This document shows, piece after piece, positions 1 through 6,406 of a stretch of DNA of 6,406 nt (position 1 is the first letter of the stretch; the number at the start of each line of letters is the position of its first letter). Made by a program: the position numbers and the translations under genes. Below the pieces are notes generated by a model. It was given only the letters and a program-made list of their open reading frames with translations. It ran no database searches and was not told the origin of the DNA. Origin of the DNA: Dyella_B sp035277725. Lineage in GTDB: Bacteria; Pseudomonadota; Gammaproteobacteria; Xanthomonadales; Rhodanobacteraceae. The DNA lies in NCBI RefSeq assembly GCF_035277725.1, contig NZ_DATEJY010000136.1, forward strand, positions 1 through 6,406. Direction: 5' to 3'.

Positions 1-1361
1 TTCTGCCAATGCTGTTCGCTCTGCACCATTGCCGGGTACGACGTGGCACCCAGGCGATAGCGTGCATCGGTATGGGCGAACGTCTGCTGCGCGGCCTTTG
101 ACGCAATCTGCGCCGCTTGCAAGGTGTCAGCATCCTGATTCAAGGCGGTGAGCGTGTCAGCCACGTTCTGGAACGCATTCAGCACCGTTTGCTGATAGCT
201 GGAAATCGACGCGTTGTAATCCTCAATCGCTGCCTTGCGCTTGGCGACCAATTCGCCGCCATGGAAGATCGGCTGCGTCAATGAAAGCCCTGCGCTCCAC
301 ACCGAACCCGCACTGGTGAACAGGGTCGACGGTTTGAAGCCTTCCGTACCCAGCGTCGCGGACAACGAGATCTGCGGAAACAGATTCGCCGTCGCCACGC
401 CGACCTGCGCGGATGCCGCATGCACTGCCGCTTCCGCAGCCAATACGTCCGGCCGCTGGCGCAACAGATCGGAAGGTACGCTGACAGGGACGTTTGCCGG
501 CAGATGCAGGTCCGACAATTTGAGATTTGCCGGCGCCTGGTCCGGCGTGCGTCCCAGCAACACCGCCAACGCATGACGCGCTTTCTCGGCTTGCGCGCGC
601 AAAGGCGGCAACGAGGTATCGATGCTCGCGGCTTGCTCGCGCAGGCTCAGCACGTCGTCTTGCGACGCCGCACCGAGTGCGTGCTGACGTTCCGTGAGAT
701 CGGCTTGATCATGCGCAAGCCTGGAGAGCTGCTCGCTGGTCTCAACTTGTTCTTCCAGCGACGCAGCGTTGATCGCTGCCGTCACGATATTGGCCGCCAG
801 CGCGCGCTTGGCCGCATCGAACTCGTAGGACTGCTGATCCACCTGCGCCGCGGTGGCTTCGATACCGTGCCGCGTCGCGCCGAACAGATCGAAGGTGTAG
901 CTGAGCGAAAGCTGCCCGGCGTAGACGTCATACAGATTGGTCGGCGGCCCGAATCCCGGAAAACCCAACGCACGTTGCCGGCTGCTTTGTGCCTGACCAT
1001 CCAGTTTCGGCAGCATGTTCGCGCCGATCTGCGCACGCAGCAGCTGGTGCGCCGCCTCCAACGTGTGCCTGGTCGCCGCCAGCGAAGGATTGTTGCGCAA
1101 GCCTTCTTCCACCCATGCATTGAGCGTGTCATTGCCGTATTCGCGCCACCACTGCGGTACGGCGCGATCACCCAGGCTGTAGTGTTGCGCGACGCCATCC
1201 ACCTTCGCGGTATCCGCTGGCAATGGCGCGGCGGTGTAATGCGCCGGCGCAGGTGCAGCCGGCGGCTTGGCAGGCGGCGCGAAGGCGCATCCGGCCAAGG
1301 CCACGGCAGCAGCAAGTGCTGAGAGACGCCATGCGTACATCACGGTGTTTGCAGTCTTCAT
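1..1361 (-). CDS. Outer-membrane efflux factor lipoprotein (OprM/NodT/TolC family), 3' end cut by window edge
   Basis: This is the outer-membrane exit duct of the pump, expected to trimerise into a beta-barrel plus long periplasmic alpha-barrel. The frame is open from ATG at 1361 to the window edge, giving 453 visible residues. The start is supported by GGAGG seven bases upstream and by a lipoprotein signal peptide ending in LAGC (Cys25). Next come an Ala/Pro-rich linker, a WWREYG segment near residue 64, SYTFDLFG at 154-161 and QPIFHGG at 363-369, both typical landmarks of the two OEP repeats. RYRLGATSYPAMVQSEQ near the cut matches the usual late motif, so only about 25-40 C-terminal residues should be missing. 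Its ATG overlaps the transporter stop by four bases (ATGA), so it is the last of three pump genes seen here. I see nothing damaged. Family is confident; a specific symbol is not justified. Confidence 0.95.
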   Translation of the reverse strand, partial: MKTANTVMYAWRLSALAAAVALAGCAFAPPAKPPAAPAPAHYTAAPLPADTAKVDGVAQHYSLGDRAVPQWWREYGNDTLNAWVEEGLRNNPSLAATRHTLEAAHQLLRAQIGANMLPKLDGQAQSSRQRALGFPGFGPPTNLYDVYAGQLSLSYTFDLFGATRHGIEATAAQVDQQSYEFDAAKRALAANIVTAAINAASLEEQVETSEQLSRLAHDQADLTERQHALGAASQDDVLSLREQAASIDTSLPPLRAQAEKARHALAVLLGRTPDQAPANLKLSDLHLPANVPVSVPSDLLRQRPDVLAAEAAVHAASAQVGVATANLFPQISLSATLGTEGFKPSTLFTSAGSVWSAGLSLTQPIFHGGELVAKRKAAIEDYNASISSYQQTVLNAFQNVADTLTALNQDADTLQAAQIASKAAQQTFAHTDARYRLGATSYPAMVQSEQHWQ

Positions 1362-4300
1362 GTGGCAGCCTCCGGTTCCCGGGCGGGTTCATCGGCACGC
1401 ACGCGGAACCAGGTCGCGTACAGCGCAGGCAGATAGAAAAGCGTAAGCACGGTGGCGACGGTGATGCCGCCCATCAGTGCGGTGGCCATCGGGCCGAAGA
1501 AGTTGCTGCGCAGTAGCGGAATCAGTGCAAGCACCGCCGCCGCAGCGGTGAGCGTGATGGGCCGGAAACGCCGCACCGTCGCACCGACGATGGCTTCCCA
1601 ACGCGGATGACCAGCGCGGATATCCTGCTCGATCTGGTCCACCAGGATCACCGAGTTGCGCATGATGATGCCGAACATCGCAATCGTGCCCAGCATGGCG
1701 ACGAAGCCATACGGCTGGTGCGCCACCAGCAACGCGACAATCACGCCGATCAAGCCCAGCGGCGCAGTCAACACCACCATGAAGGTGCGCCCCAGGCTTT
1801 GCAGCTGGATCATCAGCAACACCAAAACCGCCACCAGCAATACCGGCATCTGCACATTGACCGAACCCTGCGCCTTGCCATTCTGTTCGACCGAACCGCC
1901 CACTTCGACGCGATAACCCACCGGCAGATGCGCACGAATATCGGCAAGTTTCTTGTCGACGGCGTTGGTAACGTCCAGACCTTGCGCGCCGTTGCGCGTA
2001 TCGGCCTGCACGGTGATGTTCGGCTGACGATCGCGCTCCCAGATCACGCCGTATTCCAGGCCGTAGCTCACATGGCCAAGCTGGGCGAGCGGAATGGCGG
2101 TGCCGCTGGCGGTGGGTATCGCCAGGCGTTCGATCTGATCGGGATGGATGCGATCGCCGCGTTCGCTGCGCAGGTCCACCGCAATCAATTTGTCGCGCTC
2201 ACGGAACTGCGTCACCGTGGTGCCCGACAGATTCATGGCGAGGAAATCGGCGATATCTTTGGAAGTAAGGCCAAGCTGGCGTGCCTTGAACTGATCCACC
2301 TCGAAGCGCACGGAACGCTCGGCCGGCTCGTCCCAGTCGAATTGCACGTTGCTGGTGTCGGGGTTGGCGCGCATCACGCCGGCCACTTGTTCGGCAATGC
2401 CGCGCACGGTGGCAATGTCATCGCCTTCCACGCGAAATTGCACCGGAAAGCCGACCGGCGGCCCGTTCTCCAGGCGGCTGACGCGTGTACGCACGGCGCT
2501 GAAATCGCGCTTCAATTCGCCATCCAGGTAACTGGCCAGTGCTTCGCGTTGCTTGACGTCTTTGGCGGTGATCACGAACTGCGCAAAGTTGGGCTGGGCC
2601 AGTTGCTGATCCAGCGGCAGGTAGAAGCGCGGCGCGCCGCTGCCGACAAAGCTGACGTAGTTGGCGATGTCCTTGCGGCCTTTGAGGACCGCTTCAAAGC
2701 GCTGGGTTTCGCGCAATGTTGCCGCGTACGAGGCGCCTTCCGGCAGGCGCAGATCCACCAGCAATTCCGGCCGATCGGAGCTGGGAAAGAACTGCTTGGG
2801 CACCAGCCCGAAGCCAGCCAATGCGATCACGAACAGCGCGACCGTGGAGAGCAGCACCAGCCAGCGCTGGCGCAGGCAGAAATCCAGCCAGCCGCGAAAA
2901 CGCCGATAGAACGTGGTGTCGTAGATTTCGATCTCTTCGCCGTCATGCACAGGTTGCACCGCTTTCGCGGCACGCGCCTCGTTCCAGCGCCGCGGCAGAA
3001 ACCGCGCCCACCACTCCTGCCCCGGCTTGGCGCGCTGGTGATGCTCCGGCAGCATGTGATAGCCCAGCAGCGGAATCACGATCACCGCCGCCAGCCACGA
3101 CACCAGCAAGGCAATGGCCGAGACTTCGAAAATCGAGCGCGTGTATTCGCCGGTACTCGACTTGGCCAACGCGATCGGCAGAAAGCCCGATACCGTCACC
3201 AGCGTGCCGGTCAACATCGGAAACGCGGTGCTGGTATAGGCGAATGCAGCCGCCTTCACACGGCCCCAGCCCTGCTCCAGCTTCACCGACATCATTTCCA
3301 CCGCGATGATGGCGTCGTCCACCAGCAGGCCCAGCGCCAGCACCAGCGTACCCAGCGACACTTTGTGCAGCCCGATGCCGAACATGTCCATGCATAGCGC
3401 TGTCGCCGCCAGCACGAACGGAATGGAGATCACCACCACCATGCCGGTGCGGAAACCCAGGCTCAGCAGGCTCACCAGCAACACGATCGCCACCGCTTCG
3501 GCGACCGACTCCAGGAAGTCATCCACCGAGTGCGAGACGGCGTGCGGCATGCTGGTGACTTCGGTCAGTTTCAGACCCGCAGGCAGGCGCTTTTGCAAGT
3601 TGCCGACCTCGCCATCCAGTGCCTTGCCCAGATGCACCACATCCCCGCCCGGCTGCATGGTCACACCGATGCCCAATACCTGCTGCCCCATGAAGCGCAT
3701 GGTCTGGCTGGGCGGGTCGTCGTAGCCGCGCCGTATGGTGGCGATATCGCCCAGGCGAAAGCTTTTGCCATTGATGTGCAGCAAGGTATTCGCCAAGGCA
3801 TCCAGGTTGTCGAACTGCCCGCTTGGGCGCACGAACACGCGGTCATCGGCCGTGGTCAGCACGCCGGTGGATGCGACGGCGTTCTGATCGTTGATCGCCT
3901 GGCCGATCTGCTGCGGGCTGATGCCGAGCTTGGCCAGCGTCGCGTTCGTCACGTCGATGTAGATGTGCTGGTTCTGGTCACCGAAGTAATCGACCTTGCC
4001 CACGCCCGGCACGCGCAGCAGTTCGGCGCGCAATTGATCGGCATAGTCGTGCAGTTGTGCCGGCGTGTAACCATCACCTTCCAGCGCATAGATGTTGGTA
4101 TAGACGTCGCCGAATTCATCGTTGAAGAACGGCCCTTGCACGCCTTGCGGCAATTGCGCGGCGATGTCGCCGACCTTTTTGCGCACCTGATACCAGGTCT
4201 CCGGCACCACAGCGGCCGGCGCCGAATCCTTGATGTTGAAGAAGATCAGCGATTCGCCGGGACGCGAATAACTGCGCAGAAAGTCGATATTCGGCGTTTC

Positions 4301-4534
4301 CTGCAGCTTGCGCCCGATGCGGTCGGTGACTTCTTCCTGCACTTGCTTGGCGGTGGCGCCGGGCCAGTAGGTCTGGATCACCATCACTTTGAAGGTGAAC
4401 GGCGGATCTTCCGACTGCGACAGATTCTTGTACGACAGCAGGCCGAACAGCGCGATCAGGCCCATCAGGAAAAACACCAGCGACTGATGGCGCAAGGTCC
4501 ACGCGGAAAGATTGAAGCGCTCCTCGTGGCTCAT
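1358..4534 (-). CDS. RND efflux transporter, HAE1-type inner-membrane permease, TriC-like branch
   Basis: This is the proton/drug antiporter subunit of the pump, 1058 residues, complete and of normal length for the family. Visible layout: TM1 about 17-37; first periplasmic part about 40-340; TM2-TM6 about 343-492; cytoplasmic linker about 493-553; TM7 about 558-577; second periplasmic part about 580-890; TM8-TM12 about 895-1037. The proton-relay pair is present as Asp406-Asp407 in LGLLVDDAII (TM4), and Thr996 in RPITLT matches the TM11 threonine of AcrB. The TM10 lysine of AcrB (Lys940) is replaced by Arg959 in IIMRNSVILVDQ. The opening LSQSEDPPFTFKVMVI and the glycine loop SGAPRFYLPL (632-641) look like TriC-type pumps rather than AcrB. 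The gene overlaps both neighbours by four bases, between adaptor and outer-membrane factor. Multidrug or biocide export is expected from the family; the substrate is unknown. Confidence 0.97.
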   Translation of the reverse strand: MSHEERFNLSAWTLRHQSLVFFLMGLIALFGLLSYKNLSQSEDPPFTFKVMVIQTYWPGATAKQVQEEVTDRIGRKLQETPNIDFLRSYSRPGESLIFFNIKDSAPAAVVPETWYQVRKKVGDIAAQLPQGVQGPFFNDEFGDVYTNIYALEGDGYTPAQLHDYADQLRAELLRVPGVGKVDYFGDQNQHIYIDVTNATLAKLGISPQQIGQAINDQNAVASTGVLTTADDRVFVRPSGQFDNLDALANTLLHINGKSFRLGDIATIRRGYDDPPSQTMRFMGQQVLGIGVTMQPGGDVVHLGKALDGEVGNLQKRLPAGLKLTEVTSMPHAVSHSVDDFLESVAEAVAIVLLVSLLSLGFRTGMVVVISIPFVLAATALCMDMFGIGLHKVSLGTLVLALGLLVDDAIIAVEMMSVKLEQGWGRVKAAAFAYTSTAFPMLTGTLVTVSGFLPIALAKSSTGEYTRSIFEVSAIALLVSWLAAVIVIPLLGYHMLPEHHQRAKPGQEWWARFLPRRWNEARAAKAVQPVHDGEEIEIYDTTFYRRFRGWLDFCLRQRWLVLLSTVALFVIALAGFGLVPKQFFPSSDRPELLVDLRLPEGASYAATLRETQRFEAVLKGRKDIANYVSFVGSGAPRFYLPLDQQLAQPNFAQFVITAKDVKQREALASYLDGELKRDFSAVRTRVSRLENGPPVGFPVQFRVEGDDIATVRGIAEQVAGVMRANPDTSNVQFDWDEPAERSVRFEVDQFKARQLGLTSKDIADFLAMNLSGTTVTQFRERDKLIAVDLRSERGDRIHPDQIERLAIPTASGTAIPLAQLGHVSYGLEYGVIWERDRQPNITVQADTRNGAQGLDVTNAVDKKLADIRAHLPVGYRVEVGGSVEQNGKAQGSVNVQMPVLLVAVLVLLMIQLQSLGRTFMVVLTAPLGLIGVIVALLVAHQPYGFVAMLGTIAMFGIIMRNSVILVDQIEQDIRAGHPRWEAIVGATVRRFRPITLTAAAAVLALIPLLRSNFFGPMATALMGGITVATVLTLFYLPALYATWFRVRADEPAREPEAAT
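1369..1373 (-). promoter_or_regulatory. Ribosome binding site of the outer-membrane factor gene
   Basis: On the minus strand this reads GGAGG, seven bases before the ATG at 1361. It lies inside the last codons of the transporter gene. It is the strongest Shine-Dalgarno match in the operon, so the outer-membrane factor may be initiated independently as well as by coupling through the ATGA overlap. Confidence 0.75.
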
Positions 4535-5655
4535 TGCGGCGCGTCCTCGGCGTGCGGCGGCGCGATCGGCGTGACTTTTTCGCCTACCGAAACGGTATGC
4601 ACGCCTTGCATCACGATGCGCTCGCCCGCCTTCAGGCCATCGGCAAGCAGTACATCGCGTTCGTCGTAGCGCGCCACCGTCACCGGGCGCAGCGCGAGCT
4701 TGGAATCAGCAGGATTCACCACCCATACGGCGGGATGCTCGTCCTGGTGAAACAAGGCTGTGACCGGAATTTTCACCATGTTTTCTGCAGCGTGACCGGC
4801 TTGCAGCGACACATCCGCCGTCATGCCGAGTTGCAGCGTGGCGTCAGCATGGTCGACCGTGAGCTTGACCAGATACGTGTGCGACTGCGCATCGGCCGCG
4901 GGGGCGATTTCGCGCACGCGCGCGGTGTACGTGTGTGCAGGCAACGCGGGCAAGCTCACCGTGGCAGCCTGCCCGACGCTGATGCGGCCGACACGGCTTT
5001 CCGGCACGTCGACATACACCTCGCGCTCGCCCGCCTGCGCGAACCCGAACACTTGTTGCCCAGCCGCCAGCACCTGTCCCACCTCGGCCTGGCGGCTGGT
5101 GATGACACCGTCGTGATCGGCCACCAGCGTGGTGCTTTGCGCCAGCTTGTATTGCTGCCTGGCCTGGTCACGGCCGGCGAGTGCGGCGGCGTAGGTGTCC
5201 TGCGTCTGCTGCAGCTGCAGTTGGCTGATCAGGTTCTGCTTGAACTGCGCTTCATCGCGGTCGCGCTGCTGGGTGGCGAACAGCAGACGGTGTTCCGCCG
5301 CATCCAGCGCCGCCTTCGCATAGGTCAATTGCTGCGCCGGGTCGGCGGGATCGAGCTGGGCCAGCGGCTGGCCTTGTTTCACCGCCGTACCCGGATCGAC
5401 GTAGCGCGCGGTCAACCGTCCCGCCATGCGGAACGACAGCGGCATTTCGTAGCGGGCATGCACTTCGCCGGGAAAACGGCCCGCCGCGGTGCCATCGGTG
5501 GCCTGCACCGGCATGGCGATCACCGGCACGGCGGCGTCCGCCTCGGGCGTTTTGCCACTGCAACCAGCCAATGAAATCAGGGAGATAGCTACCGCATACG
5601 GTAACCAGGCGCGCCGCGCCAGCATGCGCGGCTTGAAGAGAGGGGGACGGTTCAC
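4531..5655 (-). CDS. RND pump periplasmic adaptor (membrane fusion) lipoprotein
   Basis: This adaptor bridges the inner-membrane transporter and the outer-membrane duct. I choose GTG at 5655 (374 residues) because AGGAG sits six bases upstream and a signal peptide with lipobox LAGC (Cys32) follows at the right distance. An ATG at 5625 (364 residues, Cys22) is possible but has no clear ribosome site. The open frame continues up to an ATG at 5781, but that version would add 42 non-signal-like residues, cross the putative operator and overlap the repressor gene. Domains, counted from the GTG: first half of the lipoyl domain about 61-103; alpha-helical hairpin about 105-174, with RDEAQFKQNLIS at the tip; second lipoyl half about 175-206; beta-barrel about 210-286; membrane-proximal domain about 288-363. 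The stop overlaps the transporter ATG (ATGA). It is the first gene of the pump operon, and there is only one adaptor gene here. Confidence 0.95.
   Translation of the reverse strand: MNRPPLFKPRMLARRAWLPYAVAISLISLAGCSGKTPEADAAVPVIAMPVQATDGTAAGRFPGEVHARYEMPLSFRMAGRLTARYVDPGTAVKQGQPLAQLDPADPAQQLTYAKAALDAAEHRLLFATQQRDRDEAQFKQNLISQLQLQQTQDTYAAALAGRDQARQQYKLAQSTTLVADHDGVITSRQAEVGQVLAAGQQVFGFAQAGEREVYVDVPESRVGRISVGQAATVSLPALPAHTYTARVREIAPAADAQSHTYLVKLTVDHADATLQLGMTADVSLQAGHAAENMVKIPVTALFHQDEHPAVWVVNPADSKLALRPVTVARYDERDVLLADGLKAGERIVMQGVHTVSVGEKVTPIAPPHAEDAPQ
4545..4548 (-). promoter_or_regulatory. Weak ribosome binding site of the transporter gene
   Basis: The minus strand reads GAGG (within CGAGGAC) ten bases before the transporter ATG at 4534. 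The match is short and the spacing long, so translation probably depends largely on coupling to the adaptor gene through the ATGA overlap. Confidence 0.4.
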
Positions 5656-5661
5656 GGAAAG

Positions 5662-5666
5662 CTCCT
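5662..5666 (-). promoter_or_regulatory. Ribosome binding site that decides the adaptor start (GTG 5655)
   Basis: The minus strand reads AGGAG with six bases to the GTG at 5653-5655, near-ideal spacing. No comparable site precedes the ATG at 5625 or the upstream ATG at 5781, so this element is the main argument for the GTG start. Confidence 0.75.
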
Positions 5667-5699
5667 GGGGAGTGGAGGGCTCAAGCAATACAGCTGCGG

Positions 5700-5729
5700 A
5701 CTCTAATCCATGATCGAATTCAAATACAA
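5700..5729 (-). promoter_or_regulatory. Possible promoter of the pump operon (weak match)
   Basis: On the minus strand, TTGTAT (5724-5729) and TAGAGT (5700-5705) are separated by 18 bases and resemble sigma-70 -35 and -10 boxes at 3 of 6 and 4 of 6 positions. The -35 would fall inside the palindrome, consistent with repression by the TetR protein. A transcript would begin roughly 35-40 bases before the adaptor GTG. The match is poor and other placements are possible. Confidence 0.25.
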
Positions 5730-5746
5730 CTATGTATTTCGATACA
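5719..5746 (+). promoter_or_regulatory. Possible promoter of the repressor gene (weak match)
   Basis: TTCAAA (5719-5724) and GATACA (5741-5746), 16 bases apart, resemble -35 and -10 boxes at 4 of 6 and 3 of 6 positions. The palindrome would occupy almost exactly the spacer, the classical place for autorepression. The leader to the ATG at 5775 would be about 20-25 bases. This is a tentative reading. Confidence 0.25.
5722..5739. promoter_or_regulatory. Candidate TetR operator (interrupted palindrome)
   Basis: A perfect inverted repeat with 7-base arms, AAATACA and TGTATTT, separated by ACTA, lies in the divergent intergenic region. An outer pair, ATCGAA (5713-5718) and TTCGAT (5738-5743), surrounds or overlaps it with a centre 2.5 bases away. 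The size and symmetry fit a dimeric TetR-family binding site. It sits 35 bases before the repressor ATG and 66 bases upstream of the adaptor GTG, where bound repressor could block both promoters. The AT-rich composition contrasts with the GC-rich coding DNA around it. The symmetry is directly visible; binding by the adjacent repressor is inferred from gene arrangement. Confidence 0.6.
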
Positions 5747-5774
5747 CGTGCCAGACGTCGTGGTACGATGCTGC

Positions 5775-6406
5775 ATGCCACGCAAACGCCTTACCCGAGA
5801 AGAAAGTCGCGAACAAACCCGCCTGCGCCTGATGGAAGCTGCTGCGGCCGTGATCGCCAAAAAGGGACTGGCCGCGACCAGCGTCGAAGACATCGCCGGC
5901 CATGCGGGCTACACACGCGGTGCGTTCTATTCGAACTTCAAGGGCAAGACCGACCTGTTTCTCGAATTGCTCAGCCGCGATCACGACGATGCGCACGAGG
6001 AATTGCAGCAACTGCTGGATACCGATCTGCCCCGTGAAGAACTGCAGCAGCGGCTCGCGCAGTTCTACGGCCAGCTGTACCGGGATCACGCCAACTATGT
6101 GTTATGGGCCGAAGCACGGCTGCTCGCGGTGCGGGACGCCAAATTCCGCCACCGCCTGAATGCGTTGTGCCTGGAAAAGCGCGACCAGATCGCCTACTTC
6201 ATTACCAAGTTCTGCGAGCGCATGGGGCTTGAAGTACCTGCACCCGCGCCCGATCTCGCACTGGCCATGATGGGCCTGATCGATGGCGTGCTTTATTTCA
6301 ACATGAGCATGCCGGGTGAATTGCCCGATGCCGCCATCGAATCCGTGCTGAGCCTGATCTTCCGCGCAACGTTCTTCGGCGCGCAGGGCGGACGAGCGAA
6401 AAACCT
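5775..6406 (+). CDS. TetR/AcrR-family transcriptional repressor, 3' end cut by window edge
   Basis: This is probably the local repressor of the divergent pump operon. ATG at 5775 opens a frame of 210 codons that reaches the window edge without a stop. TetR proteins of this class usually have about 190-220 residues, so it should be almost complete. The N-terminal DNA-binding domain is clear: a basic MPRKRLTREESREQTR start, helix 1 about 13-30, and the helix-turn-helix TSVEDIAGHAGYTRGAFYSNF at about 35-55, followed by KGKTDLFLELL. The C-terminal part (about 75-202) is helical and would form the ligand pocket and dimer interface. No good Shine-Dalgarno precedes the ATG; an in-frame GTG at 5760 is a weaker alternative start. 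The divergent position 119 bp from the adaptor gene and the shared palindrome argue for control of both transcripts. The inducing ligand cannot be read from the sequence. Confidence 0.93.
   Translation, partial: MPRKRLTREESREQTRLRLMEAAAAVIAKKGLAATSVEDIAGHAGYTRGAFYSNFKGKTDLFLELLSRDHDDAHEELQQLLDTDLPREELQQRLAQFYGQLYRDHANYVLWAEARLLAVRDAKFRHRLNALCLEKRDQIAYFITKFCERMGLEVPAPAPDLALAMMGLIDGVLYFNMSMPGELPDAAIESVLSLIFRATFFGAQGGRAKN

Noticed and set aside
420..1322. A 300-codon plus-strand open frame antisense to the outer-membrane factor
   Set aside because: Highly Arg-rich, no domain, and the minus strand carries clear OprM/NodT landmarks and a lipobox.
1607..3397. A 596-codon open frame on the plus strand opposite the RND gene
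   Set aside because: The product is rich in His, Gln, Arg and Ala with no recognisable domain, while the opposite strand encodes a clear full-length RND transporter. Long antisense frames are expected in GC-rich genes with strong third-position bias.
3530..4669. A 379-codon plus-strand open frame antisense to the transporter and the adaptor end
   Set aside because: Same shadow composition (His, Gln, Arg, Val rich), crosses the transporter/adaptor junction, and has no domain or convincing ribosome site.
4534..5574. A 346-codon plus-strand open frame antisense to the adaptor gene
   Set aside because: Arg, His and Leu rich shadow of a well-supported adaptor gene; no family resemblance.
5745..5759. 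Short palindromes CACGTG and GACGTC between operator and repressor start
   Set aside because: Six-base palindromes are common in GC-rich DNA and have no spacing or repetition suggesting a binding site.
5760..5781. Imperfect hairpin GTGG...CCAC spanning the repressor start codon
   Set aside because: Only four paired bases are contiguous at the ends and the interior is mostly unpaired, so it is no better than chance.

Overview
The window holds one complete regulatory unit for a tripartite RND (resistance-nodulation-division) drug efflux pump, truncated at both window edges. High GC content, dense packing and the protein sequences suggest a gammaproteobacterium of the Xanthomonadales, perhaps Rhodanobacteraceae (Rhodanobacter/Dyella/Luteibacter type). 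That placement is an impression from composition and family resemblance, not a database match.

Layout from right to left. At 5775-6406 (+) a TetR/AcrR-type repressor gene starts and runs off the right edge within a few codons of a typical family end. A 119-bp intergenic region (5656-5774) follows; it is the only sizeable non-coding DNA and carries an AT-rich interrupted palindrome that is the best operator candidate. Divergent from the repressor, on the minus strand, are three genes: a periplasmic adaptor (membrane fusion) lipoprotein (5655-4531), an inner-membrane RND transporter of 1058 residues (4534-1358), and an outer-membrane factor lipoprotein of the OprM/NodT type (1361 to beyond position 1). 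Both junctions between the three genes are 4-base ATGA stop/start overlaps, so they almost certainly form one translationally coupled operon.

How the parts work together: the transporter should take substrates from the periplasm or inner membrane using the proton gradient, the adaptor bridges the periplasm, and the outer-membrane factor forms the exit duct. The divergent TetR protein probably represses both itself and the pump genes from the shared region, with derepression on ligand binding. The transporter resembles the TriC-like branch of HAE1 pumps more than AcrB itself, from its N-terminal periplasmic sequence and its Arg in place of the usual TM10 Lys. Substrates cannot be read from the sequence.

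No RNA gene, mobile element, CRISPR array, prophage signal or convincing terminator was seen. No new type of system was found; the points worth a second look are the operator, the proton-relay substitution, the adaptor start site and the adaptor hairpin tip.
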